NCBI RefSeq assembly: GCF_918797505.1
Contig: NC_092798.1
Span: 47,824,985-47,888,984 of the forward strand
Direction: 5' to 3'
DNA length: 64,000 nt
Source of the DNA: Bemisia tabaci
Taxonomy: Eukaryota > Arthropoda > Insecta > Hemiptera > Aleyrodidae
A program made the translations under genes and the position numbers. Of the stretch, positions 53,110 through 63,145 are shown piece after piece (within the stretch, counting starts at the first letter, position 1; each line of letters begins with the position of its first letter). The notes under the pieces are model-generated. The model had not been told where the DNA came from and searched no databases. It saw only the letters and a list, made by a program, of their open reading frames with translations.

Positions 53110-53200
53110 TGTTCACGATTCCAATTAATCCATTGTCTGTCTTCATTGAATTCTTAAAAATCGTCATGGTTTACTTTCCTTCCTTATCGTTTCAGTCACT
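53110..53200 (+). repeat. Direct repeat flanking FB3, left copy
   Basis: GTTCACGATTCCAATTAATC, TGTCTGTCTTCATTG and TTACTTTCCTTCCTTATCGT align collinearly with 56929-57023 at roughly 75-80 percent by eye. It lies 207 bases before FB3, whereas the right copy is next to the FB3 end. Confidence 0.6.
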
Positions 53201-53529
53201 TCATTTTGGTAACTAGCAATGAACCCGTGTTTCGCACTGGTCATAGTCGTGCACTAATGTTGAAGCGTTTTATAATTCAATGGCGATATAATTATAGTTG
53301 TATCTTTCAATGCTGTGCTCCCGAAGTATTCAAGGGAAGACAAGGTGAATACCGGTATGTAACGATTATCAGTTTCGATTATGTGTTGGAAGCTGGAAAG
53401 CTTTGCCCGAGAAAAAATGGATCATTCAAGCTCATTGAAAAATGAACGATCCGGATCATTCAATTTGAATGAGTTTTTCGTCAGCTCATTCAAATTTGAA
53501 TGATCCAGATCGTTCACTTGATCATTGAA

Positions 53530-54110
53530 TTTTAATGCGCCCGAATGAGCTTGAATGATCCGGATCATTGGATTTCAATGAGCTTGAATGATCCGGATCA
53601 TTGGATTTCAACGAGCTTGAATGGTCCGGATCATTGGATTTCAACGAGCTTGAATGATCCGGATCATTGGATTCCAACGAGCTTGAATGATCCTGATCAT
53701 TGGATTTTAACGAGCTTGAATGATCCGGATCATTGGATTTCAACGAGCTTGAATGATCCGGATCATTGGATTTCAACGAGCTTGAATGATCCGGATCATT
53801 GGATTCCAACGAGCTTGAATGATCCTGATCATTGGATTTTAACGAGCTTGAATGATCCGGATCATTGGATTCCAACGAGCTTGAATAATCCTGATCATTG
53901 AATTTCAACGAGCTTGAATGATCCTGATCGTTGAATCCCAACCAGCTTGAATGATCCTGATCGTTGCATTTCAACGAGCTTGAATGATCCTGATCGTTGA
54001 ATCCCAACCAGCTTGAATGATCCTGATCGTTGCATTTCAACGAGCTTGAATGATCCTGATCGTTGAATCCAAACCAGCTTGAATGATCCTGATCGTTGAA
54101 TTCCAATGAG
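53530..54110. repeat. 33-bp minisatellite, about 17 units
   Basis: The unit GAGCTTGAATGATCCGGATC plus ATTGGATTTCAAC repeats with single-base variants. TGATCCGGATCA inside it is a 12-base palindrome. From about 53900 units alternate (GAATCCCAACCA and GCATTTCAACGA variants), giving a 66-bp higher-order unit. Because 33 is a multiple of three, both strands stay open and encode 11-residue repeats; I see no start context or other evidence of a gene. Confidence 0.92.
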
Positions 54111-54906
54111 TCAAGGTCTCGGTCTGATGAGAATCTGTTATAAAAAATTGTAAACAGTATAGAAGCAAAAGTACATGGGTATCCATTCTCACTGCTTTGC
54201 AGTTTTTCTTCAACAGAAAAATGAAGGGGGAAAAAAAAAACATATGATGATAGAAAAAGTTAAAAAAACACAGGCTCACCAGAAGTTTCGTCCAATTCCT
54301 CTTGAAGTAAGCTCATCCTCCGCCCTATTACAGTAATAGCGTGAATGTACCTTTAATAAAAGTAGTTTGAAGGTGAAAATTTTTGCTACAAACCATCTCC
54401 CCCACGCTGTCAAGAATGCAAACCACAAAACAGTCATGATGGGAGAGGCTCGTAGCTTTGCCGCCGAGTTGCAAAGCTGCCGCGGGGATACTTTCCATCA
54501 ACAACTGAAAAATTTAACTAAAAAGAAACATATTAAATTAACAGCATAACCAGACAAATGTTGAATTGAAGAATGAACCGCGCGTTTAGAATTGCATGAG
54601 TGACATCGCTGTTACTCTGATTTAAAAGAAAGAAAGCAGCAAAAATTACATAGGGATACAAGGATATGTAATTGATTTTGTCTTTGAAATAATTAAATTA
54701 CTTAGATTGTGCTTTGAATTGAAACAAGCCAATAGGTACTTACAATTTTGTGCTTGAGTGTTTGTTCAAATGAAGTGTCAACGATGGAGACCATATTATT
54801 GGAGTAAAAATGTATCTTCAGAACACAAAGCAGTGCATTTGATGGCTGGAGCACAACTCACAGGTATAAGGTAAGATCATACTGATAATTTGTTAAACGG
54901 TCTAGG
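54110..54906 (+). repeat. FB3 left arm
   Basis: Runs from GGTCTCGGTCTGATGAGAAT to TGTTAAACGGTCTAGGG. It includes CATGATGGGAGAGGCTCGTA and CAAAGCAGTGCATTTGATGG, both mirrored in the right arm. Confidence 0.85.
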
Positions 54907-55387
54907 GAAAAAACGAGAAAATTTAAAGCAACACAGAAGAAAAATCTGAGCGGCGACACGCTAATGATACGCAGGCAGTAAGACTAATCGTAGTCCTAGA
55001 CTGATCAGATCAGACCAACGCGAGCCCCTCGGCCGCGTAGGTTTGGGGTGGAATTTCCAAATCTTCCCTTGCTCAACGGCATCTTCCTTTGTTTTCCTCA
55101 CGCAGCAAACTGCAGAGTGGCCAGTGGCGGGAGGCGGGGAAGTAACGGCGTTGCCACATTGCTTAAATATTCTTCCATCCTCCTGTCTTAAGGGTTGCTA
55201 CGATTACGTCACTTTCTTGTCTCTATTTTTTATATTATCATGTAAGGCTCATTTTTTTTATTGTCATAAGACTAACGAATTTACCGGAAAAGCTAGTGTG
55301 AGGGAAACCCTTCTTTTCTCGATAATTAAAATCCTCTGCTCTGTAATTTCTCTTCTATACTGCTTTGAATTCTATCTCTTGTTATTT
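54907..55387. other. FB3 spacer
   Basis: Mixed-GC left part and AT-rich right part. A 116-codon plus frame (55043-55393) looks like chance: it has no motif and runs into the right arm. Confidence 0.35.
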
Positions 55388-56470
55388 CCCTAGACTGTTT
55401 AACAAGTTATAAGTATGAACTTACCTTATACTTGTGAGTCGTGTTCCAGCCATCAAATGCACTGCTTTGTGTTCCGAAGACACAATTTTATTCCGATAAA
55501 ATTTTCTCCATTGATGACACTTCATTAGAACGAACACTCGAGCACAAAATTGTAAGTACGTTCGGCCTTGTTTCAATTCAAAGCACAATCTAAGGTAATT
55601 TAATTATTTCAAAGACAAAATCAATTACATATCCTTGTATCCCAATGTAATTTTTGCTGCTTTCTTTCTTTAAAATCAAAGTAACGGCGACATTGCTCGT
55701 GTAATTCTAAACGCGCGGTTCATTCTTCAATTCAACATTTTTCTGGTTATGCTGTTAATTTAACATGTTTCCTTTTAGTTAACTTTTTCAGTAGTCAATG
55801 AGAAGTATCCCCGCAGCACTGCCGTGCTAAGGAAGAACGCCGTATGAATATTTGAGAGTTGCCAAATTTCCCTTGATAAAACATGTATTTTTGAAAACAT
55901 TCTTGTATATTTTTCCTTGAAAAGTTCAGATATTTTGGATTAAATTAAGTACAAAATTATCTGAAAATTTCAGAAAGTAACATCCGCAATTTCCCAGTAA
56001 ATTTGGTTTTTATTGGAGGAAATTTGGCAACGTCTGAAGGCTCATACGACGTTCTTCCTTGGCACGGCAGAGCCAGAGCAGAGCAGCTTTACAACTCGGC
56101 GGCAAAGCTACGAGCCTCTCCCATCATGACTGTTTTGTGGTTTGAATTCTTGACAGCGTGGGGGAGATGGTTTGTAGCAAAAATTTTCACCTTCAAACTA
56201 CTTTTATTAAAGGTACATTCACGCTATTACTGTAATAGGGCGGAGGATGAGCTTACTTCAAAAGGAATTGGATTAAACTTCTGGTGAGCCTGTGTTTTTT
56301 TAACTTTTTCTATCATCATATGTTTTTTTTTTTTTTTGTTTTTTTTTTCCCCTTTCATTTTTCTGTTGAAGAAAAACTGCAAAGTGAGTATGGATACCCA
56401 CGTACTTTTGCTTCTATACTTTTTACAATTTCTTTATGATAGATTCTCATCAGACCGATACTTGAATATC
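55388..56470 (-). repeat. FB3 right arm
   Basis: Inverted copy of 54110-54906, lengthened by the family D element at 55819-56070 and by expanded T-runs near 56321-56349. Mirrored landmarks are TACGAGCCTCTCCCATCATG and CCATCAAATGCACTGCTTTG. Confidence 0.85.
55819..56070. mobile_element. Family D element, copy 9, nested in FB3
   Basis: CTGCCGTGCTAAGGAAGAAC and CTTCCTTGGCACGGCAG. Flanks AGCA and AGCC match at three of four. The left FB3 arm lacks this element near 54480, which shows it arrived after the palindrome formed. Confidence 0.88.
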
Positions 56471-56924
56471 CGAATCTGCTGATCATATCATCCATATCAT
56501 TCTGGTGGCTTATTCAACTTCAATAATCTTGATCGTTGATTTAATAAGCTTGAATGAGCCAGCATGTTGGGTCGTTCAATTTCAATGCTCTCGATGATTC
56601 AGTTACGATAAGCCTGATCATTGGCCCAATGAGTTTGAATAAGCTGATAAATTGAATCATTCAAATTGAATGATCCTGATTATACAAGTTGAACGATCCA
56701 ACGAGTTAGTGCATCCATGTTGAATGATCGAATGAGCCAGCGCATTCAAGCACATTGGGTGAATGACCCGATGCACATTCAAGTTGAACGATCCAATGAG
56801 CCAGCGCACTCAAGCTCATTCGGGATCATTCAAGCTCATTGAAGAATCATTCAAACTCATTCAGGATCATTGAAAATTGAATGATCCTGAATGAGCTGGA
56901 ACGATCCATTTTTTCTCGGGCATG
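56471..56924. repeat. Degenerate satellite zone of FB3
   Basis: Irregular repeats of GAATGATCC, AAGCTCATTC and AATGAGCCAGCGCA. This is the counterpart of the 33-bp array on the left but without a fixed period. Confidence 0.7.
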
Positions 56925-56928
56925 TAGA

Positions 56929-57023
56929 TGTTGACAATCGCAATCAACCCTCTGTATGTCTATATTGCATTCGGAGAGACTGTCCTGGCTTATTTTCCTT
57001 CCCTATCGTTTGAGTCACTTCAC
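56929..57023 (+). repeat. Direct repeat flanking FB3, right copy
   Basis: GTTGACAATCGCAATCAACC, TGTATGTCTATATTGCATTC and TTATTTTCCTTCCCTATCGT pair with 53110-53200. It starts a few bases after the FB3 terminus. Confidence 0.6.
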
Positions 57024-57881
57024 ATTTTAATGATTCAGGATTAGTGGCAATTCCTGCAAGTTAGCAACACTGGGATTTCACAATTTAAATGTATCATAAA
57101 CCAATCGACATCCATCAAAGCAGACTGTTTATCTTAGAAATTATTATTTTCAACGGTTTTAACTGGAAAGAAAACGTGTCGGCAATTTCCAAGATTTTTC
57201 ACTGAATAAGTTTACGTTTTATCAACTCAATTAAAAACCGGGCGCGTAGTAGATTCAGTTTGGATTTAAAACATATGTTTAGAAATGTAATAATTCAAAT
57301 TCAGATTTGTTACCGGAGTTACATGTTTAATATGGCACAACTGTTTATCAGGTTCAATCCATCTTTAGACATTTGATGTTGATCCAATGTGATTTTGACA
57401 CATTCCTCGTTCATTAGAAGAAATATTACATTATGTGTACATAAAATAGTCTTGGCGGAGCATATCGAAAGGCAACTAAAATATCCAGCTTTTCAACCTC
57501 CAACTTTCATTTTACGCATTTTTACTATCGCAACTTGAAAAATCATCGCATTGAATGAGACTTTAAAAGTTATTTCAAAGAGTCATAAAAAGCAGAGAGA
57601 CGGGAGAAATTATGTCAATCGATGATAGTTGAAGTGATAAAACTTTTGTCGGAAAAAAGCAAAGAGAGATTCTCCGCGAATTTTTATTCGATCATAAAAG
57701 CTGAGAAAAATAACGAACACTCAACATAACATAAGTTTGCTAATCAACGGAGCCGGTGACTGGGCCAAGCCTATCGACGGTTCATAAAAGCCATAAAAAA
57801 GCGATGAATGAAATCGTCTCCATAACTTCAAAGAAACCGTAAAATATCAAAAATAATCTCTCTAAGTAATAATTAGGTAAA
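57024..57881. other. Unassigned AT-rich DNA
   Basis: No repeats or coding signals beyond short chance frames. Confidence 0.3.
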
Positions 57882-58129
57882 CTCCTATGATACGAAAAAA
57901 CGCAGTACAGACATTGAGATGTTGCCAACTATCTTCCGAAAAATACAATTTTCTTGGTAAATTTGAAAGCTCCTTTCTCCAAATTTTCAACAGAATTTTC
58001 TGAGTGATCTTATGTGCAGTACCCAAAAATTCCGATGGGTAAATAGAGTAACTTTTTTTCAAAATCAAATATTTTTCTGAGGTGAATTTAGCAGTACTCA
58101 AAACGATCATTTCTACCCTAGCACGGTCG
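57882..58129. mobile_element. Family D element, old copy, array member 1
   Basis: Diverged ends CTCCTATGATACGAAAAAAC and ACCCTAGCACGGTCG with GATGTTGCCAACTATCTTCC inside. It heads a run of four related copies to 58918. Confidence 0.6.
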
Positions 58130-58152
58130 TATAGCTGTCTCCTACTCTCATA

Positions 58153-58410
58153 CTGCAGTACTTAGGAAAAACGTCATATGTAACATCAGACGTTGCCAAA
58201 TTTCCTCTGATAAATTGTTCATTTTTTGTACACAAGCCGTGAACATTTTTTCTTGAAATTCTGCGATACTTGAGATCAAATTCGTGACAATGGAAAAGAG
58301 GAAAAAATAGGAGGAAGGGTAATAACAAATCTCTAACAAAATTCATGTTGTGTTAGACAAAATTCGGCAACATTCGGAGGCAGATACGTGGTTCTTCTTC
58401 AGAGCGGCAG
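58153..58410. mobile_element. Family D variant, array member 2
   Basis: CTGCAGTACTTAGGAAAAAC and GTTCTTCTTCAGAGCGGCAG. It shares CCTCTGATAAA and AAATTCGGCAACATTCGGAG with the next two members, forming a subfamily. Confidence 0.75.
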
Positions 58411-58432
58411 TTTAACAGCCCTGTTTAATAGT

Positions 58433-58645
58433 CGTAGAATTTTCTCTGATAAAATAATCATTTTTATAGGAATGTAGTGAACAATTTTTCTTGAAATTCT
58501 GCGATATTTTAGACCAAAGTGACCATGAAAGTGAGGGAAAAAGAAAAGGAAGGATAATTATAAATTTCTAACAAAATTCATGGTGTAACAGACAAAATTC
58601 AGCAACATTCGGAAGCACATACGTGCTTCTTCCTCAGAACGGCAG
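58433..58645. mobile_element. Family D variant, array member 3, left end missing
   Basis: Starts inside the element at TTTTCTCTGATAAAATAATC and ends TTCTTCCTCAGAACGGCAG. AAATTCAGCAACATTCGGAA is close to member 2. Confidence 0.7.
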
Positions 58646-58677
58646 TTTCTTTTTAATTACCACCGCTTCCTCATATA

Positions 58678-58918
58678 CCGCAGAGCTACTGAAAAACGGC
58701 GTATGTACCATCAGACGTTGCCAAATTTCCTCTGATAAAATATTCCTTTTTTTAAGAGAGTAATATATGTACATTTTTTCCTCACATTCTGCGATACTTT
58801 GGATCAAATTCGTGACTATGGAAGCGAGGATTAAAATAAGTGGAAGGACATTCATACATTTTTAACAAAATTCGGCAACATTTAGAGGCAAATACGCGGT
58901 CCTTGCTCAGAACGGCAG
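58678..58918. mobile_element. Family D variant, array member 4
   Basis: CCGCAGAGCTACTGAAAAAC and CCTTGCTCAGAACGGCAG. Sequences between members (CCACCGCTTCCTC and GCCGCCGCTTCCTC) are also shared, so flanking DNA was duplicated along with the element. Confidence 0.75.
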
Positions 58919-59464
58919 TTTAATAGCCGCCGCTTCCTCCTGGATCCCATTGGCAACGTCATCGCTCCTCTCTCGGAGTCTCACGTTTCCCTGCCCGGCC
59001 CTGCTCGTCGTTTAAACTATGCAAAAACGAGTCGCGGTCGAGTTGATTAGCGTGTAAAAATTATTGACATGGCAAAAGACAAGTTTAGCGGGAGCGTGTC
59101 CTCTACCTCGGCGGAGATGGCCCCCGCCGCCGTCGATCTTATCGTCAAAATTATTGGATGTAAATTTAATAGCTGTGTCAAGTTTCCATAATTCTGCTCC
59201 CGTTCGGTGGCCTGGGACGTGGAGCCAGGCCCGGAGGCCGCATATGATTACACGCTGAAAACAAGGAGCCCGGGGATAAGCACAACTATATTTAATGCCT
59301 GATGTCTCTCTTAAATTATTCGCTCGTGCAGCCGACCAAACTTAATTACACCACCTATTGACTCATCCGTGCAATGGAGAATTCGCATGCAATTTTTTTA
59401 TTGCTTCATCTGAAAGTGCTTAAAGAGATGATTTCACAGTATTTTTTATAATTTTTTTTTTCTG
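58919..59464. other. Low-copy segment, possible regulatory DNA
   Basis: Mixed GC with CCCCCGCCGCCGTCG near 59118, CATATGATTACACG near 59241 and CTTAATTACACCACC near 59340. It lacks transposon ends. TAAT motifs and absence of repeats make it a candidate enhancer-like region, not shown. Confidence 0.25.
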
Positions 59465-59688
59465 CACTGCAAAACATACATTGGATCTAGAGTCCAGACT
59501 CTTGAAAACATTGACAAGAAAAAATACTCTTGATTCAATCAGATTTTTGCTTAGATCAAGAGGAAATCCGCTCAAATTAAGAGGCTTGGTTCTTGATTTC
59601 AGCAAAAATCCTATTGAATCAAGAGTATTTTTTCTTTTCAATGTTTTTAAGAGTCTGGACTCTAGATCCAATGTGTTTTTTTCCAGTG
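59465..59688. mobile_element. Family E hairpin, copy 6
   Basis: CACTGCAAAACATACATTGG at the left, TTTTTTTCCAGTG at the right. Inner arms have TTAGATCAAGAGG and TTTCAGCAAAAATCC variants. Confidence 0.82.
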
Positions 59689-60554
59689 TGGTATGGGAAA
59701 TAGTATAAAAATATATTTAAAAGTGAAAAAATGCACCTCCTAGTGACGTCATTTGGCGGCATTTCCCATTTAAACACACGTATTTTAGCAGATTAGATTA
59801 TTTTGTCATATCTTCTCCAATAATTGTTCAATTCATGAACCGGAGGTATCCTCGTGTTCAGTTCAACTCAGTAGTTTCCACTTAAGCACGAAATTCATCT
59901 TTCAGACACCTGCAAATTCTCTATTGGTCCTTGTCATGTTTGGAGTTGGGCCTGTTGCACAATTTTTTTTCTTGCTTTTATCGGAGGAACTAAGGGTCCT
60001 GATGTCACAGGAATTTACCCGGAGCTTTATGACAACCGGAAACCCCCAACAAATCAAATTAAAAAGGCCCCAAAATATGGATTTTCAAAACGGTCACTTT
60101 TACGCGGGAAGGAAGCCGGTACTTTCGTGACGTCACAGTTCATGCCACTCCTGATCTTTTCGTTGTTCACAATGTATTTATCCATAAGGAAATGGCAACC
60201 ATCAGCCTCTTCTAACCGTCAAGGGGAACATTTTGGGGCACAACCCCACCAAGAGAGGCCAGGGAGGAGCTCTCCTAAATCATGAACATTTTCAAATGAG
60301 GAATTCCCACTTGTGTCGTGCATGCGTATCGAGATTTGTTTTGCCCATCCGTGTAACCATGTGTCACGAGTTTCACTGTGCAGATAAGTGCTTTTTGAGT
60401 TAACTAGAAATAATGGTTCTTTACTAGTAGGAAGCCTACTATTTAGCCTACTTGGAAAGACATCGCATGGACCTTAAGACACAGACATTTCCACTGAAAA
60501 GATTTTCAATTTTGAGGAGAATTTAAAATACTGTACCTTTGACTTTGTTCGATC
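59689..60554. other. Unassigned
   Basis: Frame 59924-60130 has no motif. AGTGACGTCATTTGGCG near 59742 and GTGACGTCACAG near 60127 contain CRE-like TGACGTCA palindromes about 390 bases apart. No repeats found. Confidence 0.3.
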
Positions 60555-60558
60555 TTTT

Positions 60559-60808
60559 GGACCGCGCTTGGCAGAAAAGAACCAAGCCCCATCAGCTATT
60601 GCCAAATTTAACTCGACAATTTAATTGTTTACGAGAGAACATTTCGGCGGATTCCTTTGGAAATGTAAAGGAGTTTGCTTCGCACCATACAAAAAATTCA
60701 CTGACATTTGCACGAAAATCCGCACAATCGTCTCCATGAAAAAAATTAAATTCCTTCGTTAAAGGCAACAGCTGATGTGTTTTGGTTCCTTTCCGCTTAA
60801 CGCGGTCC
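60559..60808. mobile_element. Family A element, copy 7
   Basis: GGACCGCGCTTGGCAGAAAA and CTTTCCGCTTAACGCGGTCC with TTTT on both sides (60555-60558 and 60809-60812). It is 250 bp. Confidence 0.88.
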
Positions 60809-60817
60809 TTTTGATTA

Positions 60818-60945
60818 AAATATGAATATAAATGTCCGAAAAATTGAAAAAATATATGAATAAGCTTCCCGGAAAAAGTATATTCTATCGAAGGAACTTT
60901 GGCAACGTCCGGACGTTGTTACGGCGTTCTTCCTCACTACAGCAG
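60818..60945. mobile_element. Family D right-half fragment
   Basis: GAAGGAACTTTGGCAACGTC and ACGGCGTTCTTCCTCACTAC lead to a diverged AGCAG end. The left half is missing next to family A copy 7. Confidence 0.6.
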
Positions 60946-61744
60946 AGTAGTCGATACACCATCGAGAGACAGAGAAAAACTCGCTGAAACCGTCGTCGAG
61001 CTGACACATAGTGAGCAAGCATCTCGTGTTTGTAGACAAATTTCGCAAGCACGAAACCCGTTCTCCTCTTTTTCGCAACTAATTAAATCAAATGCGACTA
61101 AAAATTATTACAGCTCGCCGCGAGATGTATATTTATAATCCATCTTACGTTTCTTCGCTCTTCGCGGTAAACGGCGCTGTCCGACCGGACTAGTTTCTCC
61201 TGCAGAGAGGAGCCGTGTCCGTTTTTCTTCGGGTCCGCGTCCTTTATTTTATATCTCCTCTGTTTTTGCCAAAGAATTTTGATGGATGGAATGAATAAAT
61301 TAAGAGGACGGGCAGATTCGCGGACTAATTGAAGTGTTCCGATCCTCCGGCTTGATGATATAACGCTTCATCGTCTAATTGAAGGACCTGATACCTGGGC
61401 CAAGACCGCACAATTTGCCCCGAAACACGATCAAGAAGCTCCCGTGGGCCCTATAATTAAACTGACCCGTGCTTTTATTTATTCAAACACTCTTTCCCTT
61501 TCACATCGCTTGAACTTGGGTGATTTGGATCAATTAGTATGGACCTTACCCGGATGCCAACATAGCCGCATTAGAAAAGGGAGCTTTTAGCGATGATGCT
61601 GTGCGCCAAGGTCGACAGACCTGGGTCGGTCCGTCAGGAAAGTTGAGTGTGATAATATTTGGGAAACGGCAAAGAGGGATGTCCGCGTTGCCTAAAGATC
61701 CCTCCGATTTGCTTGCCCCACTCTGATGTTCCCCGATCCGATTA
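60946..61744. other. Low-copy segment, possible regulatory DNA
   Basis: From 61140 to 61560 the sequence is mixed-GC and repeat-free. It holds two CTAATTGAAG phrases (near 61324 and 61375), GCTTTTATTTATT near 61471 and GGGCCCTATAATTAAACTG near 61447. No exon was found. Confidence 0.25.
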
Positions 61745-61968
61745 CACTGGTAAAAAAAAAAAACCTCTTGGTTCAAGAGTGCAGTTTCTTGTCGCCGAAT
61801 CGTTGCTTGAAACAAGAGTCTGGACTCTTGTTTCAAGCGGATTTTGAATTGAATCAATGCAAAATCTGCTTGAAACAAGAGTTCAAAACTCTTAAATGCG
61901 GCGACAAGAAACTGCACTCTTAAGTCAATGCACCGCGGTATTGGTCCAAGAGGTTTTTTTTACCAGTG
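61745..61968. mobile_element. CACTGG hairpin, divergent family
   Basis: CACTGGTAAAAAAAAAAAAC and TTTTTTTTACCAGTG are E-like ends, but the arms are unrelated in sequence: CAGTTTCTTGTCGCCG and CGGCGACAAGAAACTG, TTGAAACAAGAGT in three places. TA lies on both sides. It is the same length as family E (224 bp). Confidence 0.8.
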
Positions 61969-62013
61969 TACATCGTTTCTATGCAGATCGGGGGAAACTA
62001 TGCAACGGAGCAG

Positions 62014-62299
62014 CACACTGAAAAAAAAAGTTCGGTCGAATGAACCAAAGCTCGGTGTTCCATATCATCTCACCTAATTTGGTATTCAAACTATCTATTC
62101 GCTTTGACAAATCAAACTTTTGGTTCGTGTAACTGACCTTCAACCGTAAAGTGAACTGAAGAACAAAGTTCGATCAAATAATAGCCGAATGTTGGGTTAC
62201 ACGAACCGAAAGTTTGGTTTGAGAGACCGGATGGTTGGGATGATATGGAACGCTAAACCATCGCGTCGGTTCATATAAGCGAACTTTTTTTTTCCGTGC
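62014..62299. mobile_element. TTCGGTT-rich inverted-repeat element, copy 2
   Basis: GCACACTGAAAAAAAAAGTT and AACTTTTTTTTTCCGTGCAC-type ends. TTCCATATCATCTCACC and GGTTGGGATGATATGGAA-like inner arms pair. AACCGAAAGTTTGGTTT repeats link it to 39205. Confidence 0.75.
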
Positions 62300-62600
62300 A
62301 CGAATTGGGGAAACGTTAGGAAAATAATGAAACACTTCATGTTGCATAATTTCTTCTCGTGATTTGTTTTTATTCACTCGCAACATTTTGCTTTTGATTT
62401 AAGGTGTTTTCTTTCATGATATGATAAATTCACTTGAGATTTAAATGGATTATGTTGTTTACAAAAAAATTAAACCTAAGAGGTACTTAGACAACGTAAA
62501 ATGCCGTTAGCCTGTTTTGGTTCTATCCGCCCAACTAGAAACAAGTGCATCTCTTCTTTTAGAAATATAGGAAAGTAAAGAATGACGCGATTTTGATTAC
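62300..62600. other. Unassigned
   Basis: Nothing recognisable. Confidence 0.25.
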
Positions 62601-63057
62601 GGCGCAGAGATACAACTATTCGTACTTAATGGATGTCCGTGTTGCATGTCTGCAAAATCTAAGGCGCTATGGCGCGAGGCGTTTACTCGCAATGCTCCGC
62701 TGAAGCTGAATGCTGCGAATGAGGTGTCACTCAAAATTTGGTGGAAAATTAAAAACGAGGTTTCATCACGTCTCTCCCATCTTCGGCTGTGTCGCTCACG
62801 TACAAATAAGACAAAGAGAAACAAAAACGCTGTAGAGATAGAGCAAGGGAAAAGATGTGCATTGATGAAGGCGCAGAGATACAACTATTCGTACTCGATG
62901 GATGTCCGTGTTGCATATCTACAAAATCTAAGGCGCTATGGTGCGAGGCGTTAACTCGCAATGCTCTGCTGAAGCTGAATGCTGCAGCCCATGAGGTGTC
63001 ACTCAGAATTTGGTGAAAAGTTAGAAAAACGAGGCTCCATCACGTCTCTCCTATCTT
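62601..63057. repeat. Tandem duplication, two units of about 185 bp
   Basis: Units 62601-62784 and 62870-63057 share GGCGCAGAGATACAACTATT, GGATGTCCGTGTTGCAT, CTAAGGCGCTATGG and GCTGAAGCTGAATGCTGC. They are separated by 85 unique bases. Small changes include GCGAATGAGG against GCAGCCCATGAGG. A frame crosses unit 1, but frame differences in unit 2 argue against coding. Starts match 41430. Confidence 0.8.
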
Positions 63058-63065
63058 CCTATCTT

Positions 63066-63111
63066 CCTGCATAAGGCTCAATGTGAAAAATTAGCTTTAA
63101 CCTTTTTTTCA

Positions 63112-63145
<34 letters not shown>

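Larger units (their letters stand above)
53408..56924. mobile_element. Foldback element FB3 (3.5 kb)
   Basis: Outer ends GCCCGAGAAAAAATGGATCA and ACGATCCATTTTTTCTCGGGC are inverted. Next come satellite-like zones made of GAATGATCC phrases, then long arms 54110-54906 and 55388-56470, then a 480-base spacer. The right arm carries a family D insertion. No protein frame or remnant was recognised in the spacer. The arms are diverged more than those of FB1 and FB2, for example GAATCTGTTATAAAAAATTG against its counterpart at 56440. No target duplication found. Confidence 0.8.

Noticed and set aside
53522..54106. 194-codon minus-strand and 118-codon plus-strand frames with 11-residue repeats
   Set aside because: They come from a 33-bp satellite whose unit length is a multiple of three; both strands are open at once, with no start context or codon signature.
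53530..54110. CRISPR-like array
   Set aside because: Units are contiguous with no unique spacers, and the DNA is eukaryotic.
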